Positions 16,809 through 25,990 of a stretch of DNA of 64,000 bases are shown here, in pieces. A model generated the notes under the pieces. The model did not search any database and had not been told where the DNA came from. It saw only the letters and a program-made list of their open reading frames with translations. Made by a program: the position numbers and the translations under genes. The stretch's first letter is position 1. Each line of letters starts with the position of its first letter. The DNA comes from WTFY01 sp965205685 (GTDB lineage Bacteria > Pseudomonadota > Gammaproteobacteria > UBA4575): NCBI GenBank assembly GCA_965205685.1, contig OZ242174.1, positions 744,001 to 808,000 on the forward strand, read 5' to 3'.

Positions 16809-18737
16809 ATGAGTGCGAGATACGATGCCTCGGGCATCGAGGTGCTGAGTGGTCTGGATCCGGTGCGAAAGCACCCCGGCATGTACACGGACATCACCCG
16901 GCCCAACCACCTGGCCCATGAACTGATCGACAACAGCGTCGATGAGGCGATCTCGGGCCACGCCAAGAACGTCAACATCACCCTGCACGAGGACGGCTCA
17001 CTGGAAGTCGCCGATGACGGGCGCGGCATGCCGGTGGATATGCACCCGAAGCTCAAGTTGCCCGGGGTGGAAGTAGTGTTGTCGACCCTGCACGCTGGCG
17101 GCAAGTTTTCCGACAAGAACTACACCTTTTCAGGCGGCCTGCATGGGGTCGGCGTGTCCGTGGTCAATGCCCTGTCCAAGCACATGGAAGTCTGGGTGCG
17201 ACGGGAAGGCAAGGAATACAACATGGCGTTCAAGGGCGGCAAAAAGGTCTCGGACCTCGAGGTGACCGGCTCGGTGGGCAAGAAAAATACCGGCACCACC
17301 ATCCGCTTCTGGCCGGATGCAAGGTATTTCGAGACCTGCAAGTTTTCCATTCCCAAGCTGCTGCATGTCATGCGTGCCAAGGCCGTGCTGTTTTCCGGTC
17401 TCACGGTCCGTTTCGATGACCAGCTCAACGGCGACCAGCACGAGTGGTGCTACCAGGGAGGTATCCGCGACTACCTGCTCGACTCCATGCAGGGGCTCGA
17501 ATGCATCCCGGACGATGCGTTTTGCGGGAACTTCGAGGGCGGGCAGCAGGCGGTCGAGTGGGTACTCGCCTGGACGGAGGAAGCACGCGAGGGCCTGCAG
17601 GAAAGCTATGCCAACCTGGTGCCGACCCCGCAGGGCGGCACGCACGTGTCGGGGCTGCGCTCCGGTCTGACCGAGGCGCTGCGCGAATTTTGCGAGTTCC
17701 GGAAATTGCTGCCGCGCGGCATCCGCCTGGCCCCGGACGATGTCTGGGAAAAGCTCTGCTACGTCCTGTCGGTGCGCATCCGCGATCCCCAGTTTGCCGG
17801 CCAGACCAAGGAGCGGCTGGGTTCGCGCGAGACTTCCGTGTTCGTCTCCGGAGTGGCCAAGGACTCGTTCAGTCACTGGCTGAGCCAGAATGCCACGGCA
17901 GGCGAACAGATTGCCCAGCTGGCCATCCGCCATGCCGAGGCGCGCATCAAGCGCGGCAAGAAGATCGTGCGCAAGAAGGCACTGACGGGTCCGACCCTGC
18001 CCGGAAAGCTGATCGATTGCAGTTCCGAGGACCTGGCGCACACGGAACTGTTCCTGGTGGAGGGCGATTCCGCGGGAGGCTCGGCCAAGCAGGCGAGGGA
18101 CCGGGACTTTCAGGCCGTGATGCCCCTGCGCGGCAAGATCCTGAATGCCTGGGAGGTCGCCGCGGAGCAGGTGCTGGCCTCGCAGGAGATCCACGACATC
18201 TCGGTGGCGATCGGCGTGGAGCCCGGCAGCGAGGATCTCAGCCGGCTGCGCTACGGAAAGATCTGTGTGCTTGCCGATGCCGACCCGGACGGGCTGCATA
18301 TCGCCGCCTTGCTGAGCGCCCTGTTCCTGCAACACTTTCAAAAGCTCGTGGAAAAAGGCCATGTCTACATCGCCATGCCGCCCCTGTACCGCATCGATGC
18401 GGGCAAGGAGGTGTTTTACGTGCTGGACCAGGAGGAATGCCAGGGCGTGCTGGACCAGCTGAAGGCGGAAAAGAAGGCGGGCAACGTCACGATCACGCGT
18501 TTCAAGGGCCTGGGGGAGATGAACCCGATGCAGCTTCGCGAGTCCACCATGGCCGTGGACAGCCGGCGCCTGGTGCAGTTGTCGCTGGTCAACCCGGGCA
18601 AGACCTTTCAGTCCATGGACCGGCTGCTGGCCAAGAAACGGGCTGCAGACCGGCGTCGCTGGCTGGAGCAAAAAGGTAACCTCGTCAAGGATCAGAGCCT
18701 TCGCGAAAGCCCCGAAGAGTTCCTCGCCAAGGCCTGA
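16809..18737 (+). CDS. parE: DNA topoisomerase IV subunit B (ParE)
   Basis: ATPase subunit of topoisomerase IV, which decatenates daughter chromosomes. The 642-aa product shows the GHKL ATP-binding motifs (HELIDNSVDEAI, ADDGRGMPVD, GGLHGVGVSVVNAL, the QTKERLGS lysine loop) and the TOPRIM domain with EGDSAGGSAKQARDR and a DADPDG acidic triad, where E. coli ParE has DADSDG. The ATG at 16809 is preferred to a GTG five codons upstream. The gene is immediately followed by parC, so both subunits are made from one transcript. Confidence 0.96.
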   Translation: MSARYDASGIEVLSGLDPVRKHPGMYTDITRPNHLAHELIDNSVDEAISGHAKNVNITLHEDGSLEVADDGRGMPVDMHPKLKLPGVEVVLSTLHAGGKFSDKNYTFSGGLHGVGVSVVNALSKHMEVWVRREGKEYNMAFKGGKKVSDLEVTGSVGKKNTGTTIRFWPDARYFETCKFSIPKLLHVMRAKAVLFSGLTVRFDDQLNGDQHEWCYQGGIRDYLLDSMQGLECIPDDAFCGNFEGGQQAVEWVLAWTEEAREGLQESYANLVPTPQGGTHVSGLRSGLTEALREFCEFRKLLPRGIRLAPDDVWEKLCYVLSVRIRDPQFAGQTKERLGSRETSVFVSGVAKDSFSHWLSQNATAGEQIAQLAIRHAEARIKRGKKIVRKKALTGPTLPGKLIDCSSEDLAHTELFLVEGDSAGGSAKQARDRDFQAVMPLRGKILNAWEVAAEQVLASQEIHDISVAIGVEPGSEDLSRLRYGKICVLADADPDGLHIAALLSALFLQHFQKLVEKGHVYIAMPPLYRIDAGKEVFYVLDQEECQGVLDQLKAEKKAGNVTITRFKGLGEMNPMQLRESTMAVDSRRLVQLSLVNPGKTFQSMDRLLAKKRAADRRRWLEQKGNLVKDQSLRESPEEFLAKA

Positions 18738-18743
18738 TTGCCC

Positions 18744-21002
18744 ATGAGCACGAATCTGGAAATGGATTTTGGCGGCAACTCGAAGTTGCCCATCCAGGAG
18801 TTTGCAGAGCAGGCCTACCTGGAGTACTCGATGTACGCCATCCTCGATCGGGCCTTGCCGCACATTGGCGATGGCCTGAAACCGGTGCAACGGCGGATCG
18901 TGTACGCCATGTCCGAACTCGGCCTGTCTTCTGGCTCCAAACCCAAGAAGTCCGCGCGCACGGTCGGCGATGTCATCGGCAAGTACCACCCGCACGGGGA
19001 CAGTGCATGCTATGAGGCAATGGTACTGATGGCCCAGGAATTCTCGTACCGCTACCCCCTCATCGACGGGCAGGGCAACTGGGGTTCCACCGATGATCCG
19101 AAATCCTTTGCGGCCATGCGCTACACGGAGTCCCGCCTGACCCGCTATGCCAAGGCTCTGCTGGCGGAACTGGAGCAGGGCACCGCGCAGTGGCAGGCCA
19201 ATTTTGATGCCACGCTGTCCGAGCCTGCCGTGCTGCCGGCACGCCTGCCGAACGTGTTGCTCAACGGCGGTGCCGGAATTGCCGTGGGCATGTCGACCGA
19301 CATCCCCCCGCACAATCTCAACGAGGTGGTGGATGCCTGCGTGCACCTGCTCGAGCACCCCAAGGCCACGGTGGCCGACCTGTGTCGGCACATCCGCGGT
19401 CCGGATTACCCGACCGCTGCGGAAATTATTTCTGCGCAAGAAGAGATCTCCAACCTGTACGAGACCGGCACGGGCTCCGTTCGCATGCGCGCCTGCTACG
19501 AGACCGAGGACCGCAACCTGGTGGTCACCGCGCTCCCCTACCAGGTTTCGGGGGCCAAGGTGCTGGAACAGATCGCCCAGCAGATCCAGGCCAAGAAGCT
19601 GCCCCTGGTGCAGAACCTGCGCGATGAGTCCGATTACGAGAATCCCGTGAGAATCGTGATCACGCCCCGCAGCAACCGCACGGATACGCAGGCACTCATG
19701 TCGCACCTGTTTGCAACCACGGACCTGGAGCGAAACTACCGGGTGAATCTGAACGTGATCGGCACAGATGGTCGCCCGAAGGTCAAGAACCTGCGTGAGC
19801 TGCTGAAAGAGTGGCTCGCGTTCAGGGTGCAGACCGTGAAACGCCGCCTGCAGTGGCGCCTCGACAAGGTCGAGCGCCGCCTGCACATCTTGGCCGGCCT
19901 GCTGATCGTGTACCTGGATCTGGACGAGGTGATCCGGATCATACGCGAGGAGGAGGACCCCAAGTCCCGGCTGATCAAGAAATTCCGTCTCAGCGAAGAG
20001 CAGGTGGAGGCCATTCTGAATGTGCGCCTGCGTCACCTGGCGAAACTCGAAGAGGCAAAAATCAGGACCGAGCAGCAGGCGCTCGAGGGTGAACGCGGGG
20101 AACTTCGCTCCACGCTGAAATCCACCCGGCGCCTGAAGACGCTGGTCAAGAAGGAGTTGCGCGAAGATGCCGCAGAATTCGGGGATGACCGGCGCAGCCG
20201 GCTGGTCGAGCGCGAGGCATCCAGTGCACTGGACGAATCGGAACTGGTGCCTGCCGAGCGGGTGACGGTCGTGCTGTCCGAGAAGGGCTGGACACGGGCT
20301 GCCAAGGGAGTGGACGTCGACGTGCACGCCCTGAGCTACCGTACCGGCGATGCCTACCAGGCGCATGTCACGGGCAAGTCCAACCAGTTGGTGCTGTTTC
20401 TGGACGCACAGGGACGTTGCTATGCCCTGCAGGCCCACGGCCTGCCATCTGCACGCAGCCAGGGCGAGCCGCTGAGCGGACATTTCAAGACCTCGGACGG
20501 TGCCCAGTTCGCCGGCCTGATGATGGGCGAGGAAGAGGACCGCTTCCTGGTCGCGAGCAGTGCCGGGTACGGCTTCGTCTGCAAATTCGCCGACATGACT
20601 ACCCGCAGCCGCTCGGGCAAGGCGGTACTGTCTGTGCCGAAAGGGGCCATGGCCCTGCCTCCCGTGAAAGTGCGCGACGTGGAGCACGACCTGGTGGTCG
20701 CGGTCAGCTCCCAGGGACGCATGCTAGTCATTCCGGTGGCGGAACTGCCGATGCTGTCCAAGGGGAAGGGCAACCGGATCATCCACGTACACCACGGCAG
20801 AGGCAGCGAGGACGGTGAATCGATGTGTGCCGTGGCCGTCGTTCGCGACGACGAGTCCATCACGCTGCACTCGGGGCAGCGCATCAAGAAGATGAACGCA
20901 CGTGAGCTTGCCACCTATGCCGGCGCACGTGCCAAGCGCGGCATGCTGCTCTCCCGGGGCTATCGCAGCATCGATGCAATTGAGGTACATTTCAAGGATT
21001 GA
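18744..21002 (+). CDS. parC: DNA topoisomerase IV subunit A (ParC)
   Basis: DNA cleavage/rejoining subunit of topoisomerase IV. The 752-aa product has the winged-helix catalytic core with KYHPHGDSACYEAMV (the quinolone-resistance region, with the sensitive-type Ser and Glu both present), the catalytic Tyr in AMRYTESRLT, the coiled-coil gate, and a C-terminal beta-pinwheel domain starting around residue 500. Six nt separate it from the parE stop. The ATG at 18744 (MSTNLEMDFGG) is preferred to a TTG two codons upstream. A weak hairpin with AAAACC/GGTTTT (21018-21037) follows the stop. Confidence 0.97.
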   Translation: MSTNLEMDFGGNSKLPIQEFAEQAYLEYSMYAILDRALPHIGDGLKPVQRRIVYAMSELGLSSGSKPKKSARTVGDVIGKYHPHGDSACYEAMVLMAQEFSYRYPLIDGQGNWGSTDDPKSFAAMRYTESRLTRYAKALLAELEQGTAQWQANFDATLSEPAVLPARLPNVLLNGGAGIAVGMSTDIPPHNLNEVVDACVHLLEHPKATVADLCRHIRGPDYPTAAEIISAQEEISNLYETGTGSVRMRACYETEDRNLVVTALPYQVSGAKVLEQIAQQIQAKKLPLVQNLRDESDYENPVRIVITPRSNRTDTQALMSHLFATTDLERNYRVNLNVIGTDGRPKVKNLRELLKEWLAFRVQTVKRRLQWRLDKVERRLHILAGLLIVYLDLDEVIRIIREEEDPKSRLIKKFRLSEEQVEAILNVRLRHLAKLEEAKIRTEQQALEGERGELRSTLKSTRRLKTLVKKELREDAAEFGDDRRSRLVEREASSALDESELVPAERVTVVLSEKGWTRAAKGVDVDVHALSYRTGDAYQAHVTGKSNQLVLFLDAQGRCYALQAHGLPSARSQGEPLSGHFKTSDGAQFAGLMMGEEEDRFLVASSAGYGFVCKFADMTTRSRSGKAVLSVPKGAMALPPVKVRDVEHDLVVAVSSQGRMLVIPVAELPMLSKGKGNRIIHVHHGRGSEDGESMCAVAVVRDDESITLHSGQRIKKMNARELATYAGARAKRGMLLSRGYRSIDAIEVHFKD

Positions 21003-21068
21003 ATATGCAGTAGCTGTAAAACCTTCCCAAGGGTTTTCGGCGACTGGATGCATGAGGACATTCTGAAG

Positions 21069-21956
21069 ATGGGTATGCGCCTTTTACTGTTTCTGCTCAC
21101 CAACTTCTCGGTGGTTCTTGTTCTGAGTATCAGTGCCCGTGTGCTCGGGCTTGATCACTGGCTCGCACAGCAGGGCATGGCTGGACAGCTGAATGGCCTG
21201 CTGCTGATGTCACTGGCATTCGGCTTTGGTGGCGCCTTCATTTCCCTGGCCATTTCCAAGTGGATGGCCAAGCGCAGCATGGGTGTACAGGTCATCGAAG
21301 CACCGGGCAATGCCACGGAGAAGTGGTTGCTTGAGACGGTCCGCAGACAGTCCGAACAGGCCGGGATCAGCATGCCCGAAGTCGGGATTTTCGACTCACC
21401 CCAGTTGAATGCCTTCGCGACCGGCATGAAGCGCAACGATGCGCTGGTCGCCGTGAGCACGGGGTTGCTGGAGGCCATGAACCGCGATGAGGTCGAGGCC
21501 GTGCTCGCTCACGAGGTCAGCCACGTGGCCAACGGGGACATGATCACCATGGGGTTGTTGCAGGGAGTGCTGAATACCTTCGTGATCTTCATATCGCGCA
21601 TCGTCGGCCTGATCGTTGACAAGGCCGTGTTCAAGGTACAGCGCGGCATCGGTCCGGGTTATTTCATCGCAAGCATCATCGCCGAGATCATCCTCGGGAT
21701 ACTGGCAGCAATCATCGCAAGCTGGTTTTCAAGGCGCCGGGAATTTCGCGCCGATGCCGGCGGTGCCAGCCTGGCTGGCCGGGAGAAGATGATCGCGGCC
21801 CTGCAACGCCTGCAGAAACAGTACGAGCCCGAGGACCTGCCGGGCCAACTGGCTGCCTTCGGCATCTCGGGCGGTGTCAAGAGCGGCTTGCAAAAACTGC
21901 TCATGTCCCATCCGCCACTCACCGAGCGGATCGCAGCCCTGCACCAGGGCGGGTAA
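21069..21956 (+). CDS. htpX: Protease HtpX (M48 membrane metalloprotease)
   Basis: Inner-membrane zinc metalloprotease of membrane-protein quality control, induced by envelope stress in E. coli. The product has two N-terminal helices (MRLLLFLLTNFSVVLVL and LLLMSLAFGFGGAFI), the zinc motif HEVSH (His148, Glu149, His152), two further helices around NTFVIFISRIVGLIV and IIAEIILGILAAIIASW, and the third ligand region REFRADAGGASL. The start is uncertain: 21048, 21069 and 21075 are all in frame, and homologues begin at the MRLLLF block, so 21069 or 21075 is preferred. Confidence 0.94.
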   Translation: MGMRLLLFLLTNFSVVLVLSISARVLGLDHWLAQQGMAGQLNGLLLMSLAFGFGGAFISLAISKWMAKRSMGVQVIEAPGNATEKWLLETVRRQSEQAGISMPEVGIFDSPQLNAFATGMKRNDALVAVSTGLLEAMNRDEVEAVLAHEVSHVANGDMITMGLLQGVLNTFVIFISRIVGLIVDKAVFKVQRGIGPGYFIASIIAEIILGILAAIIASWFSRRREFRADAGGASLAGREKMIAALQRLQKQYEPEDLPGQLAAFGISGGVKSGLQKLLMSHPPLTERIAALHQGG

Positions 21957-21970
21957 GACTACAACCCGGT

Positions 21971-22996
21971 TTAGAACCGCACCTGCGTTTTCCCGGGCTC
22001 GCCGGCCTGTTCCCTGACCAGCCGCGGGACCAGATAGCCTGGCAGCTTGGCGGCTACCTCTTTCATGATCGCGCAGGCGCTAGGCTCATCGACATCGAAG
22101 TGCATGGCACCCTGCACCTTGTCCAGCAGGTGCAGGTAGTAGGGCAGCACACTTGCATCGAACAGGCGCTTGGAGAGGGCAACCAGGATGTCCGGGTCGT
22201 CGTTGACGCCACGCAGCAGCACGCTCTGGTTCAGCACGCGACACCGTGCAGCGGACAATGTTCGAAGTCTCTCCTGGAGTTCGTGATCGATTTCGCGCGG
22301 ATGATTGACGTGCAGCACGACCACGACGTCCAGCTCGCTGCCATTGATCCAGTCCAGCAGTTCGCTGTTGATACGGGCAGGGATCACCACCGGCAGGCGC
22401 GTGTGCACACGCAATCGCCTGAGGTGCGGGATGGCCTGCAGTTGCCCAACCAGTTGTGCGAGCTCGTGGTCGGCGAGGACCAGCGGATCCCCGCCACTGA
22501 GAATGATCTCCTCGATACTGGAGTCGGCTGCAATCTCGTCGAGGGCCGAATGCCAGGCATCCCCCCTGGGGTTTTGCAAGGCATAGGGGAAGTGGCGGCG
22601 AAAGCAGAAACGGCAGTGGACCGCGCAACGGCTGGTTGCCAGCAAAAGTGCACGTCCATGGTACTTTTTCAGCAGGCCCGGGCTTTTGACGCTGGCCAGG
22701 TCGCCGACCGGGTCGGGGCCGTAACCGGCGGCTTCCTGTTCCTCGAGGGCGTGCGGCAGGACCTGTAGCAGCAGCGGATCGTGCGGGTTCGATCTCTGCA
22801 TGCGCCCGACATAGCTCCAGGGCACCCGCAGCGGGAATTGCTGGTTAGCCGTGTGGCTGACCAAAAGCTGGTCGGCGTTCAGCTCCAGGGCGTTGCAAAG
22901 CGTATCCATCCTCGTGATGGAGTCCCTGTACTGCTGCTGCCAGGTGGTTTCTGAAGCGAGATGGACACGTGCTAGACTTGGGCGCTTTGACTGCAT
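21971..22996 (-). CDS. epmB: EF-P beta-lysylation protein EpmB (lysine 2,3-aminomutase)
   Basis: Radical SAM/PLP enzyme that converts (S)-alpha-lysine to (R)-beta-lysine for EpmA to attach to EF-P. The 341-aa product has the radical-SAM cysteines C124, C128 and C131 (CAVHCRFCFRR), the SGGDPLVL segment, and a C-terminal PLP-lysine region within LHLLDKVQGAMHF. It is shorter than clostridial lysine 2,3-aminomutases, as expected for EpmB. It is divergent from efp with only 21 bp between starts, so the efp promoter must overlap the 5' end of this gene. Confidence 0.95.
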   Translation of the reverse strand: MQSKRPSLARVHLASETTWQQQYRDSITRMDTLCNALELNADQLLVSHTANQQFPLRVPWSYVGRMQRSNPHDPLLLQVLPHALEEQEAAGYGPDPVGDLASVKSPGLLKKYHGRALLLATSRCAVHCRFCFRRHFPYALQNPRGDAWHSALDEIAADSSIEEIILSGGDPLVLADHELAQLVGQLQAIPHLRRLRVHTRLPVVIPARINSELLDWINGSELDVVVVLHVNHPREIDHELQERLRTLSAARCRVLNQSVLLRGVNDDPDILVALSKRLFDASVLPYYLHLLDKVQGAMHFDVDEPSACAIMKEVAAKLPGYLVPRLVREQAGEPGKTQVRF

Positions 22997-23017
22997 GATT
23001 CGAAAGGCGTAGAACCT

Positions 23018-23587
23018 ATGGCTTCATATAATACCAATGAATTCCGTGCCGGCCTTAAGCTGATCCTCGACGGTGATCCCTATGCCATCGTTGAGAACGA
23101 GTTCGTCAAGCCCGGCAAGGGGCAGGCATTCAACCGCGTCAAATTGCGCAACCTGAAAACCGGGCGGGTCATCGACCGAACCTTCAAATCCGGCGAGTCC
23201 GTCGAGGGTGCCGATGTAGTGGATACGGACATGCAGTACCTGTACAACGATGGCGGACACTGGCATTTCATGGATCCCGTGTCCTACGAGCAGTATGCCG
23301 CACCCCAGGCGGTGGTGGGTGAGGCCGCACTCTGGCTCAAGGGCCAGGAGACCTGCTGTATAACCCTGCTGGACGGGGAACCCCTGGCCGTGACACCGCC
23401 CAACTTTGTCGAGCTGCAGATCACGGAGACCGACCCCGGCGTGCGCGGGGATACGGCCACAGGCGGGGTCAAGCCGGCCACCCTGGAGACCGGTGCTGTT
23501 GTCAAGGTGCCCCTGTTCATCGAGGAAGGGGAAGTGCTGCGGATTGATACGCGTACCGCAGAGTACGTCTCGCGCGTTAAGGAATGA
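23018..23587 (+). CDS. efp: Translation elongation factor P
   Basis: EF-P rescues ribosomes stalled on polyproline stretches. The 189-aa product has three beta-barrel domains: KOW-like domain I with the modified residue Lys34 in VKPGKGQAFNR, the central OB domain, and the C-terminal OB domain (ETGAVVKVPLFIEEGEVLRIDTR). Lys34 rather than Arg means modification by the EpmA/EpmB beta-lysine route, and both genes flank it here. The ATGA overlap at 23584-23587 couples it to epmA. Confidence 0.98.
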   Translation: MASYNTNEFRAGLKLILDGDPYAIVENEFVKPGKGQAFNRVKLRNLKTGRVIDRTFKSGESVEGADVVDTDMQYLYNDGGHWHFMDPVSYEQYAAPQAVVGEAALWLKGQETCCITLLDGEPLAVTPPNFVELQITETDPGVRGDTATGGVKPATLETGAVVKVPLFIEEGEVLRIDTRTAEYVSRVKE

Positions 23588-24579
23588 CGCAGGATACGGC
23601 GATCGCAGCCGATACGGCTCCCGAGGGGCCTGACCGCAGGACGCACCGCTCACCCGAATTTGTACAGATCCAGCAGGCGCGTGCGCGCCTGTACGCCCGG
23701 GTTCGTGAATATTTCAAGGACCGGGACGTGCTGGAAGTGGAAACTCCGGCCATCCATCGCACCACGGTGACCGATCCGCACATTGACAGCGTCAAGGTCA
23801 CCTGCAACGGGCAACCGCAGTTTCTGCACACCTCGCCCGAGTACGCCATGAAAGGATTGCTGGCCAGTCTGGGGTGCGACATCTACCAGCTGTGCAAGGT
23901 ATTCCGGGACGGGGAATCCGGGCGCTTCCACCATGCGGAATTCACAATGCTGGAGTGGTACCGCATGCACTGGAGCTACCTGGACCTGATGAAGGAAGTG
24001 GATTTCCTGGTCAGGCACCTGCTGGAGGACAGCCTCTCCCTGAAGGCATCCAGGTTTGTGGATTTCCAGGAGGTTTTCCGGCGCTACTGCGGTCTGGATC
24101 CCTGGTCTGCCGGGCGCCAGGACTACCGGGAGGCCTGTCGGCAGGCCGGCCTGTCGCTGCCTGCGCAATGGTCGATCGATGCCTACCAGGCCCTGTTGCT
24201 GGATCACGTGATCGCCACCTGCCTGCCCAGGGATTGCCTGATCTTCGTTTACGATTTTCCGCCGACGCAGGCCAGCCTGGCGAGAATCAATGATGAGCAA
24301 AGGGCCGAGCGTTTCGAGCTCTATGCCGGCGGGCTGGAACTTGCCAACGGCTACCAGGAGTTGGTCGATGCAGATGAGCAGTGCCGGCGGTTCGAAGCCG
24401 ACAACCACAGGCGCAAGGCACTGGGCAAGGAGTTGCTGGAACCGGACGCGGCGCTGATCGCCGCCCTCAGGCAGGGATTGCCGGACTGCGCAGGGGTGGC
24501 CTTGGGCATGGATCGCCTGCTGATGCTGGCCACGGGTGTGGACGACATCAGTACACTTCGGGCGCCGGTGGACGGGTGA
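23584..24579 (+). CDS. epmA: EF-P lysine ligase EpmA (GenX/PoxA/YjeA)
   Basis: Paralogue of the class II lysyl-tRNA synthetase catalytic core without the anticodon-binding domain; it attaches (R)-beta-lysine to Lys34 of EF-P. The 331-aa product has class II motif 1 (LEVETPAI), motif 2 (CKVFRDGESGRFHHAEFTMLEWYR) and motif 3 (GVALGMDRLLML). Start and efp stop overlap as ATGA. With epmB and efp the complete beta-lysylation pathway is contained in 2.6 kb. The 3' end overlaps the predicted psd tail on the opposite strand by about 30 bp. Confidence 0.96.
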   Translation: MTQDTAIAADTAPEGPDRRTHRSPEFVQIQQARARLYARVREYFKDRDVLEVETPAIHRTTVTDPHIDSVKVTCNGQPQFLHTSPEYAMKGLLASLGCDIYQLCKVFRDGESGRFHHAEFTMLEWYRMHWSYLDLMKEVDFLVRHLLEDSLSLKASRFVDFQEVFRRYCGLDPWSAGRQDYREACRQAGLSLPAQWSIDAYQALLLDHVIATCLPRDCLIFVYDFPPTQASLARINDEQRAERFELYAGGLELANGYQELVDADEQCRRFEADNHRRKALGKELLEPDAALIAALRQGLPDCAGVALGMDRLLMLATGVDDISTLRAPVDG

Positions 24580-25430
24580 TGCCGGAGTGGCCCAGAAGTT
24601 GCCCCATCTTCACGGGCTGCTGTTTGCGAAGATCGGGGTCCCATTCAACTGCGAGCGATTCGAAGGCGACAATCGCCGTGGAGCCCATGTGGAAGATTCC
24701 CAGCTCATCGCCCTTGTTCAGCTTCAGGCCTGAATACTTTTTTCCTCTGAAGGGTCCGGTTTTTCGCGGGCGTGACCATTCCTTCCCAGGCCAGTTCGAT
24801 CGCGGCAACGTTCACCGCACCCACCATGACGACCGCCATCCATCCCAGCTCGGTTTCAAAGATCGAGATCACGCGTTCATTGCGGGTATACAGGTTTTCC
24901 ACGACTTCAGCCGAGTAAGGGGCCACGCTGAAGAGCCTCCCGGGCACATACACCATCTCCTTCAACACCCCGTCCATGGGCATGTGCACGCGGTGGTAGT
25001 TTCGCGGCGAGAGGTAGATCGTTGCAAACTTTCCACGCTCGCATAAACGGCCGTACTCGCAGGCACCTCCCAGCAGCGCCCGCATGGAAAACCAGCGCCC
25101 CTTGGCCTGGATCGCCCGGTGGCTGGCGTAGTCCGCGATCTGGCTGATGCGCCCGTCGGCCGGACTGACGATGACATCGGCCCCGGGGGCGATCGGCCGG
25201 GCACCGGGGATCAGCTGGCGCGTGAAAAAGTCATCGAAACTTGCATAGTCTTCTGGATGGGCGTGGCGGGCTTCCTGCATGTCCACATCGAACGCGCGTA
25301 CGAACATGCGGATGGCAGGATTTTTCAGTGGCGTTTGCAGGCGCGTGATCCAGAAGGTAGCCCGCGACACCAGATGATGGGGAAACAGGCGGAACAACCA
25401 CCCCTTGCAATGCTTCCATACGGCATTCAT
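24548..25430 (-). pseudogene. psd: Phosphatidylserine decarboxylase with one-base frameshift
   Basis: Psd makes phosphatidylethanolamine at the inner membrane and self-cleaves at a conserved GST serine to form a pyruvoyl cofactor. The first 241 codons (25430-24705) carry DDFFTRQL, SPADGRI and YLSPRNYHRVHMP, but the frame then ends early. The missing C terminus, including the cleavage motif HMGSTAIVAF, continues in another frame down to 24548. Removing one A from the A5 run (T5 on the plus strand, 24760-24764) joins them into an ordinary ~293-aa Psd. Either the strain has a broken psd or the base is a consensus error; the latter is plausible because the enzyme is normally needed. It is coupled by ATGA to the upstream small membrane protein. 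Confidence 0.85.
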
Positions 25431-25699
25431 TCGCGTCCCTGTGGAGTGTAGTTAGCCTTCAGTGTCCTGGAATCATCCGTTTTCGCAGACACGGAATACA
25501 CCACAGAGAGGGGCGGGGTCAAGGATTCCGGCCCTGCACCCGTGCTGGTGTTTTCAGGCGGCTTTGGATCGGGATTCGCTCCCGGGTACAACCAGTAAAA
25601 AAGTGCCATGGCGACGGTGAAGCCCGCGATTGCAAGCAGCATGTAGATGTCGCGGCGGATATTTTTGCGGGTCACGGGGTGCTCTGGAACAGGGCTCAT
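25427..25699 (-). CDS. Small single-pass membrane protein, unknown function
   Basis: A 90-aa product from the ATG at 25699 (MSPVPEHPVTRKNIRRD). It has a basic N terminus, one transmembrane helix (YMLLAIAGFTVAMALFYWLY), then a Pro/Gly-rich and polar periplasmic or cytoplasmic tail ending TLKANYTPQGRE. The frame extends 12 codons further upstream. Its stop overlaps the psd start as ATGA on the minus strand, so it is probably co-transcribed and translationally coupled with psd. I do not recognise a family. Confidence 0.6.
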   Translation of the reverse strand: MSPVPEHPVTRKNIRRDIYMLLAIAGFTVAMALFYWLYPGANPDPKPPENTSTGAGPESLTPPLSVVYSVSAKTDDSRTLKANYTPQGRE

Positions 25700-25764
25700 T
25701 GCCGCAACATTGTATAACCTTTTCAAACCGGACATGGAGGAGGCAGTGTCCGGGTTTGAAAGTT

Positions 25765-25974
25765 CTAGCAGTCACAATTTTTTTGACCGCGCTGCACAGG
25801 TGGACAAGGGACAGAGCCATATGAGCAAAACACGCAGCAGTCGCCTGATTTTGGCTTTAGCATTTTGTGACAATGTTTACATTCGTAGAACCATAAGCAG
25901 GCGCGATCCGGCATGCTTTCGACCTCTTCTGCACCACAAGCGGGACAAGTCAGTTCAGATTCTAGAATTATCAT
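25765..25974 (-). CDS. GDCCVxC-domain cysteine-rich small protein ((seleno)protein family)
   Basis: A 69-aa protein with eleven Cys: two CxxC-type knuckles (C10/C13 and C32/C35) and the diagnostic GDCCVFCSYGSVPCPP segment (residues 44-59), followed by a short tail ending CDC. This matches the family named GDCCVxC domain-containing (seleno)proteins, in which some members carry selenocysteine; here all positions are Cys. Function is unknown; metal or thiol-redox chemistry is a reasonable inference. The ATG at 25974 (MIILESELTCPACG) is the family-like start. A perfect 10+1+10 palindrome lies 17 nt upstream. Confidence 0.8.
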   Translation of the reverse strand: MIILESELTCPACGAEEVESMPDRACLWFYECKHCHKMLKPKSGDCCVFCSYGSVPCPPVQRGQKNCDC

Positions 25975-25990
25975 AAATGCTGAAAAATTT

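Noticed and set aside
17130..20687. A 1185-codon open frame on the minus strand opposite parE-parC
   Set aside because: It is antisense to two well-conserved essential genes and its translation is low-complexity with no recognisable motifs. High GC and codon bias of the sense genes commonly produce such long mirror frames.
24755..24770. Programmed frameshift in psd at the A5 run
   Set aside because: The change needed is +1, the run is not the standard X-XXY-YYZ slippery heptamer for -1 shifting, and no stimulatory structure is obvious. A sequencing or mutational indel is simpler.
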